A stretch of DNA of 40,256 nucleotides from a virus, in the IMG/VR virus record IMGVR_UViG_3300050192_000249, positions 1 through 40,256 of that record; one strand, given 5' to 3'. Position numbers and translations under genes: made by a program. Within the stretch, counting starts at the first letter, position 1; every line of letters starts with the position of its first letter. The notes beneath the pieces were generated by a model. It was not told the origin of the DNA, made no database searches, and was given only the letters and a program-made list of their open reading frames with translations. Shown piece by piece: positions 1 to 6,682 of this stretch.

Positions 1-152
1 TGAGCGACCTGCTCCTCCGTATGCGTCCTCGCATTGCGGATGTAGGGAATCAGGCGGTCGATCGGCCAGCGCTCTACGAGAAGATCGCGCAAGACACGCT
101 CGGGTGTCACGGAACTCCCCTGACTCGCGGTCGTATCTTGCGCGGTCTTCAT
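1..152 (-). CDS. N-terminus of a ParB-like domain protein (partial, cut by window edge)
   Basis: This is the first 50 codons of a leftward gene, starting at the ATG at 152-150. After about 25 variable residues it reads WPIDRLIPYIRNARTHTEEQ, which closely matches WPVERLVPYARNARTHSDDQ near the start of the methyltransferase gene at 1038-2639. In that gene the segment opens a ParB/sulfiredoxin-like nuclease fold. By inference this is a second ParB-domain protein, perhaps also fused to a DNA methyltransferase, but the catalytic part lies outside the window. The gap of 12 bases after the preceding gene fits membership in the same leftward operon. The ribosome site is weak, so the start is uncertain. 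Confidence 0.7.
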   Translation of the reverse strand, partial: MKTAQDTTASQGSSVTPERVLRDLLVERWPIDRLIPYIRNARTHTEEQVA

Positions 153-164
153 TTTGATGGGGAG

Positions 165-344
165 TTAAGCCTTAGCGAGGTGGGCGCCGAGAGCCGAAGC
201 CACGGCCTGCTGGTGAGTCGCCGGAGTCTGGCCGGCGGTGAAAGCGGCTTCGATGGCCTGAACGAGCGCCACCACCTCCTGCGTCAACTGAATGCCGGAG
301 GGAGCCACGCTGAGAATCGTCTGAATGATCTGCAAAAAGTTCAT
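165..344 (-). CDS. Small hydrophobic/amphipathic protein, 59 aa, unknown
   Basis: The frame encodes 59 residues beginning MNFLQIIQTILSVAPSG. The start is supported by AAAGGA six bases before the ATG at 344. The N-terminal 30 residues are rich in Ile, Leu and Val with spaced polar residues, so they could form an amphipathic or membrane-seeking helix. The rest is Ala- and Gln-rich. It follows the Ala-rich 171-aa gene in the same orientation, with a hairpin between them. The size and position in a phage-like block would allow a holin-like or structural role, but no family is recognised and no function is claimed. Confidence 0.6.
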   Translation of the reverse strand: MNFLQIIQTILSVAPSGIQLTQEVVALVQAIEAAFTAGQTPATHQQAVASALGAHLAKA

Positions 345-425
345 CGTCTTATCCTTTCTGGTCCACACGAAAAGGCCCTTGGAGGCGGCCTCGGAGCCGA
401 AGCGTCCGCGACCGCCCCCGGTAGG

Positions 426-446
426 GATCTCCCGTATGGGGAGATC
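426..446 (-). other. Hairpin just after the Ala-rich gene
   Basis: GATCTCCC at 426-433 and GGGAGATC at 439-446 form a perfect 8-bp inverted repeat around a 5-base loop. On the minus strand it begins at the stop codon of the 446-961 gene. No T-run follows, so it is not a classical intrinsic terminator. It may stabilise the mRNA 3' end or separate expression of the two small genes. Confidence 0.4.
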
Positions 447-961
447 TACGCGGCCTTGGCCTGCGTCTGGGAAGGGGTCGACGCCCCTCCGGACGCGGTC
501 ACCACCACCGGCACGAGGGCCGCGATGGTCTGCGAGATGGCAGCGGCCAATGCGCTTGCGATCACCGGCGTCAGCGACGTGAACAGGTTCGCGACGTTGG
601 CAGTGACGGCTTCGGCGCTCACCGCCTCGCCAGCTCCGGCGGCGGCAACGGCGCCCTTGGTGGTTTCGCTGGCCGCCGTGCCGGCTGGCGATACCGTCTG
701 CTGGCCCTCGGTCGTGCCCACCTGGCCGGACAACACGATGCCGGCATTGATGGCGTGATCGATGGTGGCGGCGTTCTGCGCACGCCGGCTTGCGGTCTGC
801 GCCAAGTCCAGCGATACCGCTTCCCAGGCGCGCTGACGCGCCAGGGTTTCGCGGCGGTTGTCCAGCTCTTCGTCGAAGAGCAGCTTGATGTTTTCGGCGC
901 CGCCCAGCAAGCTCGGCTGGTGGGTGACGCACGGGGAGAGATTGGGATTCGTTTCGGCCAT
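446..961 (-). CDS. Ala/Thr-rich protein with hydrophobic C-terminal third, 171 aa, unknown
   Basis: The start chosen is the ATG at 961 (MAETNPNLSPCV), preceded by GAAAGGAC at good distance; the open frame extends further upstream but without a ribosome site. Residues 1-60 are mixed and polar, with a basic/acidic helix-like stretch (FDEELDNRRETLARQRAWEA). From about residue 60 the composition becomes Ala-, Thr- and Val-rich, with a long hydrophobic segment near residues 120-155 and a polar tail. It lies directly upstream of the 59-aa gene and downstream of the ParB-methyltransferase gene. I considered an R-body (RebB-like) protein because of the Ala-rich repeat-like character, but length and motifs do not fit well. 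Function unknown. Confidence 0.65.
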   Translation of the reverse strand: MAETNPNLSPCVTHQPSLLGGAENIKLLFDEELDNRRETLARQRAWEAVSLDLAQTASRRAQNAATIDHAINAGIVLSGQVGTTEGQQTVSPAGTAASETTKGAVAAAGAGEAVSAEAVTANVANLFTSLTPVIASALAAAISQTIAALVPVVVTASGGASTPSQTQAKAA

Positions 962-1037
962 ACGGGAAAAGTCCTTTCGGTTGGAGTTGCGTTTGGGTCG
1001 TGCAGCCCGGATCGCCGGGCCGCTCAAAGAAAAGAAA

Positions 1038-2639
1038 TCAGGATGCCTTCTTAGGTCCGTAGAACGGATTCGGGCCGCGATGTTTGATGGCCCGCGAGTC
1101 CTGTTGCTTGGGGTTCAAAGCCTGATCGACGGGCACGCCGCGCGACTCGGCGGCCGCAGGGAATGTTTCTCCCGTCGCCGCAAGACTTGCCGTCTCACCA
1201 GTCAGGTTCATGATCCGGCGCAGGATCACGTCGCAGTAAGCCGGGCTGATCTCACAGCCATAGCCAACCCGTTCCAACAACGCGGCAGCGGCCATCGTGG
1301 TTCCAGACCCCATGAACGGATCGAACACCAGATCGCCGGCATCGCTAAACGCCAGCAGGAAGAACTCGACAAGCGGGCGCGGGAACGGAGCGGAGTGCGA
1401 TCCCTGACCCGACTCCGTGCGGACCTCGATAACGTTGGAAGGCCGCGCGACGCCCGCGTGGCGCCCTTCGGAATCGTCGGACAGGCTGCTCCGGCTTCGT
1501 TGCCAGGCGCTCTGGTTCTTCCCGCCGTCGGCTGCCGCGCCGCGCGGCCCCGTGCCCAGCAAGCCGCTGCCGGAAGTCGATTTCGGGTTGTTCGGGTTGT
1601 AGTCGAAGCAATCCTCCGACGCGTGCCCGACTGCCTTCGGCCGGAATTTGATCTGCTGCTGCCGGCAGAAATGGTAAATGGGTTCGAATGCGTTTTTGAA
1701 TCGATTTCCCCAGCCGCCCGGCACGCCGTTGTCGGTCTTGCGCCAGCAGAATTCGTCAACGAAGCGCCAGCCCCACTGCCGACGGTGCGCCAGCACCAGA
1801 TCCATCACGTACAGATTCCGCTCGCCTTCATCGGCGTGAGCCTTGATGTTCAGGAAGTAGGAACCGTCCTGTGCCAGAACCGATTCGACCCCACTGGCCA
1901 CCGCGCGGTACCACTCCACATACTCATCCGGCGGCACCGGCTTGAAGCCGCTGGATGGGTCATACTGGCGCTGCGTAGCGTACGGCGGCGACGTGATCAC
2001 CACGTTCGCCTTCTGCCCGCCGAACAATCGTGCGCGCGTCCCGTGGTCGCGGCAGTCCCCGCAAATCAGCCGGTGCTTTCCGATCAACCAGACGTCTCCG
2101 GCCCGCGTTACCGGGTCCGCCGGCGCTTCTGGGATCTCCTCTTCCGCCGCCGCAGGTGCCTCTGTCGCAGGCTCGGTGTCTGCCAGGAGCTTGGCCAGTT
2201 CCTCCTCGGAGAAGCCCAACAGATCGAGCCGCCAATCGGCAGATTGAAGTTCCCCGAGTTCCGCCGCCAGCGTATCTTCGTCCCACCCGGCGTTCTCACT
2301 GATCCGGTTGTCCGCGAGTATGTACGCACGCTTCTGCGTCTCGCTGAGGTGATCGAGCACGACCACTGGCACGCGCTCCAGCCGCAACTTCCGTGCGGCC
2401 AACAACCGTCCATGGCCGGCGATGATCCCGGCGTTGGTGTCCACCAGGACCGGATTGTTGAACCCGAACTCCACGATGCTTGCCGCAATCTGGGCAATCT
2501 GATCGTCGGAATGCGTCCGCGCATTCCTGGCGTATGGCACCAGCCGCTCAACGGGCCACAGTTCGATTTGCCGCGCCATGGCGGGCGGGACACGCGCGTC
2601 AGCCACCAATGCTGTCCACCATTTGAATTCGGCGGCCAA
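1038..2639 (-). CDS. ParB-domain / beta-class DNA methyltransferase fusion
   Basis: The 533-residue product has two parts. Residues about 25-130 match a ParB-like nuclease fold (LVPYARNARTHS, then GIIAGHGRLLAARKL). From about residue 185 there is an N4-cytosine/N6-adenine methyltransferase with motif IV SPPY first and the AdoMet-binding motif DPFMGSGTT late, the order typical of the beta class. SPPY is commonest in N4-cytosine enzymes, but the target base cannot be read from sequence. Such fusions are common in phages, where they modify phage DNA against host restriction. The frame starts with TTG at 2639, overlapping the upstream C5-methyltransferase by 41 bases; the ATG at 2579 (MARQIELWP) is an alternative start that would avoid the overlap. 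Neither has a strong ribosome site. Confidence 0.92.
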   Translation of the reverse strand: MAAEFKWWTALVADARVPPAMARQIELWPVERLVPYARNARTHSDDQIAQIAASIVEFGFNNPVLVDTNAGIIAGHGRLLAARKLRLERVPVVVLDHLSETQKRAYILADNRISENAGWDEDTLAAELGELQSADWRLDLLGFSEEELAKLLADTEPATEAPAAAEEEIPEAPADPVTRAGDVWLIGKHRLICGDCRDHGTRARLFGGQKANVVITSPPYATQRQYDPSSGFKPVPPDEYVEWYRAVASGVESVLAQDGSYFLNIKAHADEGERNLYVMDLVLAHRRQWGWRFVDEFCWRKTDNGVPGGWGNRFKNAFEPIYHFCRQQQIKFRPKAVGHASEDCFDYNPNNPKSTSGSGLLGTGPRGAAADGGKNQSAWQRSRSSLSDDSEGRHAGVARPSNVIEVRTESGQGSHSAPFPRPLVEFFLLAFSDAGDLVFDPFMGSGTTMAAAALLERVGYGCEISPAYCDVILRRIMNLTGETASLAATGETFPAAAESRGVPVDQALNPKQQDSRAIKHRGPNPFYGPKKAS

Positions 2640-3855
2640 GCCACCGCATCACCGGCACCGCCATCGAATTTCCAATCGCACGGTACCGGGGACCGTCGGC
2701 GGCGGGCTTCCCGCGATATGGGATCAGCGTGTAATCGTCCGGCATCCCCTGCAACCGCTCGCACTCACGCGGGGTCAACCGCCTGACCGCCAAGGGCCCA
2801 CCGACCGCGAGCAACGGAGCGGCGTCGCCCCGTCCCGTTCCGCCGGATTGCGCTTTGAGTGGTGGCACAACTGCCGATGGACCGCCCCTGCCATTGCGCG
2901 CCACGCGACTCTCGAAACACACCGCGACCTGGCCGCCGGCGTTCGCATGGCTGCGGTCGTGCGGCATCGCGCGGAGCGTCGGCGCGAGTGGACCGGCGTC
3001 GGCTCCGTGGTCTTTCGCGGAGAACGCCGTCACCAGTGTCTCCGTTTCATAATCGATCCGGTGCATGCCGCCCCCATTCAGACAGTGCGAGACATTGCCC
3101 GTCGAAGCGACCAGATGCTCGTGCGATTCCTGCTTGCGTGCTCGGAGCGTGCCCGCTCCTTCGTGCCAGTAGCCATTGCCTGTGGTGTGGTGCACCGCGA
3201 CTACCGGATCCTGCCCTCGCGAATCGCCGTTTCGTTCGACTCCCCGCCCACTTCGTGTAAGGCTCGGCGCAAGATCGTGGGTAATTCCTTCCCCCGTCTG
3301 GCGGCGCGCCGGAGTATGCCTGCACAGGCCTTCGCGCTCAAGAAGTACCGCTGCGGCACGCCGCCAGTCTCCAAGATGTCCGACAACGAAGACGCGACGG
3401 CGCCGCTGGGGCACTCCGAGGAACTGAGCGTCCAACACTCGCCAGGCGCAACCATACCCGAGTTCCGCCAGCGCCCCGACGATGGAGCCAAAGTCCCGCC
3501 CGCCGTTCGAGGACAGAACACCGGGGACGTTTTCCCAGACGACCCACCGAGGCCGCAGTCGGCCAGCAAGCCGGCAAAACTCGATGGCCAGGTTGCCACG
3601 CGCATCCTCCAGGCCGCCGCGTCTTCCGGCGAGGGAGAAGGACTGGCAGGGAGTTCCTGCGGCCAGAATGTCGATTGGGCCGCAGAGGTCCTGAATCGAG
3701 GTGAAGTCGCCAAGGTTGGGAATGTCCGAATAGTGGTGCGCTAGCAGCGCGGAGCAAAATGGATCGATCTCGGCAAACCATGCCGGCCGGAAGCCCAGCG
3801 GCTCCCACGCCACGGTCACAGCCTCAATGCCCGAACACACGCTGCCGTAAGTCAT
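2599..3855 (-). CDS. C5-cytosine DNA methyltransferase (Dcm/phage type)
   Basis: All key motifs of DNA C5-cytosine methyltransferases are present in the 418 residues: AdoMet motif I near the start (GSVCSGIEAVTVAW), the catalytic loop GTPCQSFSLAGRR with the nucleophilic Cys, ENVPG (motif VI), QRRRRVF (motif VIII), RRLTPRECERLQGMPDDY (motif IX) and YRAIGNSMAVPV (motif X). Between motifs VIII and IX there is an unusually long target-recognition region, about residues 185-345, with four loosely repeated units containing APSLT, GTLRA, APTLRA or VPPLKA. It probably methylates phage or element DNA to evade restriction. It overlaps the ParB-methyltransferase gene, giving a two-enzyme modification unit. 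No cognate restriction enzyme is adjacent, although an HNH nuclease gene lies immediately upstream. Confidence 0.95.
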   Translation of the reverse strand: MTYGSVCSGIEAVTVAWEPLGFRPAWFAEIDPFCSALLAHHYSDIPNLGDFTSIQDLCGPIDILAAGTPCQSFSLAGRRGGLEDARGNLAIEFCRLAGRLRPRWVVWENVPGVLSSNGGRDFGSIVGALAELGYGCAWRVLDAQFLGVPQRRRRVFVVGHLGDWRRAAAVLLEREGLCRHTPARRQTGEGITHDLAPSLTRSGRGVERNGDSRGQDPVVAVHHTTGNGYWHEGAGTLRARKQESHEHLVASTGNVSHCLNGGGMHRIDYETETLVTAFSAKDHGADAGPLAPTLRAMPHDRSHANAGGQVAVCFESRVARNGRGGPSAVVPPLKAQSGGTGRGDAAPLLAVGGPLAVRRLTPRECERLQGMPDDYTLIPYRGKPAADGPRYRAIGNSMAVPVMRWLGRRIQMVDSIGG

Positions 3856-3888
3856 TTAGGATGCCGCTCTGTCTGGCCGGGAGATTCG

Positions 3889-4848
3889 TTATTGAATCGC
3901 GCTCGACGACAACACGGGAGCGTACTGGAGCGGCAGCAATGATTGGCTTGGTTTCGAACCGTACCTCTGTTCGTATTCGGCGATCATCACTGATCGATAG
4001 GGTTCTTGCAGTCTCGCAACCCAGTCGCCGAAATCCCGATCACGTTTGGAAGAGTTACATCGACTGCAGCAGATGATCACGTTGACCGCCCCATGCACTC
4101 CACCTTTGCTCAGCGGAACCATGTGATCCATGGTTTTGGTGCGCCGGTTCATGTACTCCCCGCAATAGGGGCAGGGCTTGCCCTCGGCATCGCTGAACAT
4201 TCGACCGAGGAATTCCACCCACAGTGTGCCGTCGGATTGGCTGATCGCCTGTTGGAGCCGCTTGCCAGCATACTCTCCGCGGGCCTGACGCCGAAGTACT
4301 CCAACGCGTTGCTTGCCCGCCTTGCAGACGATCTGCTCACGCAGTGATCTATTCAGGGCCTCCAGAATCTCGACTTTGCACTGAAGACAACTCCGACTAT
4401 CTGGCGGAAACGCCGTCGTCGGTTTCTTCTGTTGGCACCTGTTGCATGCGATGCTGGCCTTGTTGATTTCGGCCAACTTCCTTCGCAGCGCGGCTACGGT
4501 CTTGTCCCGGTCGATATACTGCTGCTGCTGTTTGGCAACACAAGGCTTACAGATCTTCCTTCTGATCTGCTTGCCGTCTGGGTCGTGGTAGAAATGAAAA
4601 TCGGAAAGCGTCGATTTGCGCTCACCGCAAGCACTGCACACTACCAAACAGGAGTCCGGCGTACCGCCCGCCCAGATAAGGGCAACATCCTCCGTGAGAC
4701 GCTTGAAGAACTTCCGCGTGTTCTCCGCCATCTCAGCATTAGCCTCTGCAAGCACGGCATCTGGATCGATGCCAAAAGCCGCGAGCCTTGCAATGGATTT
4801 TTGCATCCGCGTGACAACCAACGTGACAACCCGCCGCGACAACCTCAC
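3889..4848 (-). CDS. HNH endonuclease with N-terminal cysteine clusters
   Basis: The 319-aa product ends in a clear HNH nuclease domain: CPYC at 226-229, TMDHMVPLSKGG at 239-250 with the Asp-His pair at 241-242, then Asn-rich sequence and CSRC at 261-264, so a structural zinc is expected beside the beta-beta-alpha metal site. Upstream are two further possible zinc sites: C71/C74 with C100/C103, and C135/C138 with C154/C157. They resemble the zinc-ribbon modules often found before HNH domains in phage proteins. The GTG start at 4848 is supported by GAGGG five bases upstream. It may act as a homing-like, packaging-linked or restriction nuclease; the adjacent methyltransferase genes make a restriction role possible but unproven. 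Confidence 0.9.
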   Translation of the reverse strand: MRLSRRVVTLVVTRMQKSIARLAAFGIDPDAVLAEANAEMAENTRKFFKRLTEDVALIWAGGTPDSCLVVCSACGERKSTLSDFHFYHDPDGKQIRRKICKPCVAKQQQQYIDRDKTVAALRRKLAEINKASIACNRCQQKKPTTAFPPDSRSCLQCKVEILEALNRSLREQIVCKAGKQRVGVLRRQARGEYAGKRLQQAISQSDGTLWVEFLGRMFSDAEGKPCPYCGEYMNRRTKTMDHMVPLSKGGVHGAVNVIICCSRCNSSKRDRDFGDWVARLQEPYRSVMIAEYEQRYGSKPSQSLLPLQYAPVLSSSAIQ

Positions 4849-4907
4849 AATATCCCTCTAACTGGTTGAATTGAGCGACATTTCAAGCCGCGGCCGCCGC
4901 TGCCCAG

Positions 4908-5198
4908 TCAGGTCCCTGAATTGCCACGGGCTACCTCGACATGCCGTCTGCGAATCCGCGCCGCGATCGTCAGCGCCGTCTGTTGCGCCACCGTCGCCCC
5001 CTCGCCGCGGCATCGCTCGGCTTCGTCCTCCGCAATCTCCAGGCTGACGGCCTTTGCCGCCCCGATCGCCTGGTCGCGCATCTCAGTGAGTGCCACCCGC
5101 AGGATCTCGGTCAAGTTCTCGGCGTTTTCCTTGGCAGGGAGATCGAGCGTCCTGCAAACGCGCTCCGCCAGGATCTCGGGTGTGATCATGCTTGGCAT
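4908..5198 (-). CDS. Small helical protein, 96 aa, unknown
   Basis: The product begins MPSMITPEILAERV and is mostly charged and Ala-rich, probably all helical; residues 35-75 look like an amphipathic or coiled-coil segment. The ATG at 5198 is chosen because AAGGAG lies nine bases upstream; the longer reading frame to 5261 lacks this. The C-terminus is basic (ARIRRRHVEVARG), which could contact nucleic acid. It sits in the leftward phage-like operon directly before the HNH nuclease gene. No family is recognised. Confidence 0.65.
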   Translation of the reverse strand: MPSMITPEILAERVCRTLDLPAKENAENLTEILRVALTEMRDQAIGAAKAVSLEIAEDEAERCRGEGATVAQQTALTIAARIRRRHVEVARGNSGT

Positions 5199-5374
5199 GG
5201 CTTTGGCTCCTTCACTGGACGGCTGGTCGGCGGTGTTGGCCGTCGGTGTCCACCGAAACACATCGACGCCAGTTCCCGAAGTTCGCGGCGGAACGGCCAG
5301 CCGCTGCCGGTTGGTCTGAGCCCGCGCTGGATCGCGACATGCTTGCCGCCCTTGCCGTTCTTACGTGCCCTCAT
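5186..5374 (-). CDS. Possible small basic protein, 62 aa
   Basis: A frame starting at the ATG at 5374 (MRARKNGKGGKHVAIQRG) is very basic at its N-terminus, and its stop overlaps the start of the next gene by 13 bases, which suits an operon member. GGTGG lies close before the start. The C-terminal half is Pro/Arg-rich and low in complexity, as would be expected of a non-coding frame in GC-rich DNA, so it may be spurious. No family is recognised. It fills an otherwise empty 245-base gap in a dense operon. Confidence 0.35.
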   Translation of the reverse strand: MRARKNGKGGKHVAIQRGLRPTGSGWPFRRELRELASMCFGGHRRPTPPTSRPVKEPKPCQA

Positions 5375-5443
5375 GGTTCCACCCATTTCGGCGGCGGGTA
5401 CTTTGGCGGCGGGGTGACTTCAAAAGTTTTGAAGTCGCCCGCA

Positions 5444-5770
5444 TCAGCAACCCTCAGTCGCCAGGAACGTGTGTCTGCTGGCACCCTTGCGTCGGCCAAT
5501 TCCCAGGGCCACGCCGGGTGCGATCATGGGCAGGTTCGCCAACTCCGCGATCTGTGCCATGCCGGTGTTAGCCGCCCGATCATACGACCAGCGCGTTTGG
5601 TCCACGGACTTCTGCGCAGAACTGTTCCGGTGGTCCGACTGAACAAACCGGATCGAAACTCCGGTCTGCACCCACTCCGCCCGCCCCTGGGCCACAAAGC
5701 GTTTGGCGCGATTCTTGGAGGTGAATCCGCAACCGGACACCGGGTTTTCGATTCGGATGTTTTTGCGCAT
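5444..5770 (-). CDS. Hypothetical phage-like protein, 108 aa
   Basis: The product starts MRKNIRIENPVSGCGFTS, followed by a basic aromatic segment (KNRAKRFVAQGRAEWV) that looks like a small alpha/beta fold. The second half is polar and then Gly/Ala-rich. It lies in the leftward operon between the 231-aa unknown gene and the small basic frame. There is a 154-base gap before it, containing a 6-bp-stem hairpin at 5798-5813. No family or function is recognised. Confidence 0.55.
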   Translation of the reverse strand: MRKNIRIENPVSGCGFTSKNRAKRFVAQGRAEWVQTGVSIRFVQSDHRNSSAQKSVDQTRWSYDRAANTGMAQIAELANLPMIAPGVALGIGRRKGASRHTFLATEGC

Positions 5771-5924
5771 GGCTCTCGCGTGAAGCCCAGATGGGATTGC
5801 GGGTATGCCCGCAGGGAGTTACAGCACGGGAAGGGATCTTTCGGGGAGTGCGCTTGGCGCTGGTCGTCCGAACCGACGCTTCATCTACTAATACCCAGAG
5901 GGCACGGTGCTTTTTCGCCTTTTT

Positions 5925-6620
5925 TCACGGGCTCGCAATTTTCTTCACCCACGGTTGGTCCACATCCGGGTTGTAGAATCGGTGGCGCACCTCCGACGGC
6001 AGCGGGTGAATGATCTCGATGGACTGGAGCGTAACTTCGCCAAGCCGGTCGCCGGGATTCAGAAAGCAAACAAGGCCGCGATCAGGGGCGAAAATACGGC
6101 CGCCACCAGCGGCATACAGCCTTTGTCGTTTCCAGCCAAGCGAAAGGGCATGCTCGCTGATCGAATCGACCAAGGCCATAGCCTCTGGCGAGATCTCGTC
6201 GGCGGCGGATTTGCGCACGCCCGGCACAGGAACGCCCGTCCCTTCATCCTCGGCCACGGGCGGCTTGTAGTCGCCGGCACGAACGGTTCGCACCGCTGCC
6301 AGCAGTTCATCCTCGCCGAAGTGCTCAACGGCCCATTCGTGCACGGCATTGAACCGCACGCGCAAGTCTTCGAACGCGGCCGCGTCGAGTTGCCTGGCTG
6401 TCGCGGCCTTTCTCGCCAGCACCATTCGCGACCGCAGCCAGGCGTAATACTCGGAATCGAGCCGCCGGTACACCGTGTCGTTGATCTGGAAGTCACGGGC
6501 GAACCGATCCGGCTCGCCGGTGAACCAGACATGGAGGGATGTCGCCACGAACAGACTCCCCGGCGCGACCGAGGCGGCCGGAATCTGTAAGTCACACTGC
6601 TCCTCTAGTCCCACGTTCAT
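5925..6620 (-). CDS. Hypothetical protein, 231 aa, downstream of the primase
   Basis: The ATG at 6620 (MNVGLEEQCDLQIPAA) has AGGAGAA nine bases upstream and is preferred over the longer frame to 6686. The sequence has an aromatic-rich N-terminal domain (VYRRLDSEYYAWLRSRM near residue 50), a helical middle and a proline-containing linker around residues 130-150, then a C-terminal beta-rich part ending in WVKKIASP. It follows the primase/helicase gene by 62 bases in the same direction, so it is probably co-transcribed with the replication genes. No catalytic motif is visible, and I do not recognise a family. Confidence 0.7.
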   Translation of the reverse strand: MNVGLEEQCDLQIPAASVAPGSLFVATSLHVWFTGEPDRFARDFQINDTVYRRLDSEYYAWLRSRMVLARKAATARQLDAAAFEDLRVRFNAVHEWAVEHFGEDELLAAVRTVRAGDYKPPVAEDEGTGVPVPGVRKSAADEISPEAMALVDSISEHALSLGWKRQRLYAAGGGRIFAPDRGLVCFLNPGDRLGEVTLQSIEIIHPLPSEVRHRFYNPDVDQPWVKKIASP

Positions 6621-6682
6621 CGTTGTTCTCCTGGCTGAATCTGGAAGCCCCGATGTGTCGGCCCCGCCGTCGAAGCCTAGGC

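Noticed and set aside
446-961. R-body (RebB-like) protein reading of the Ala-rich gene
   Set aside because: The product is longer than typical RebB proteins and lacks their recognisable repeats; Ala-richness alone is not enough.
858-2786. Long rightward open frame of 642 codons
   Set aside because: It is the shadow of the methyltransferase genes on the minus strand: Arg/Pro/His-rich, no ribosome site, and overlapped by proteins with clear motifs.
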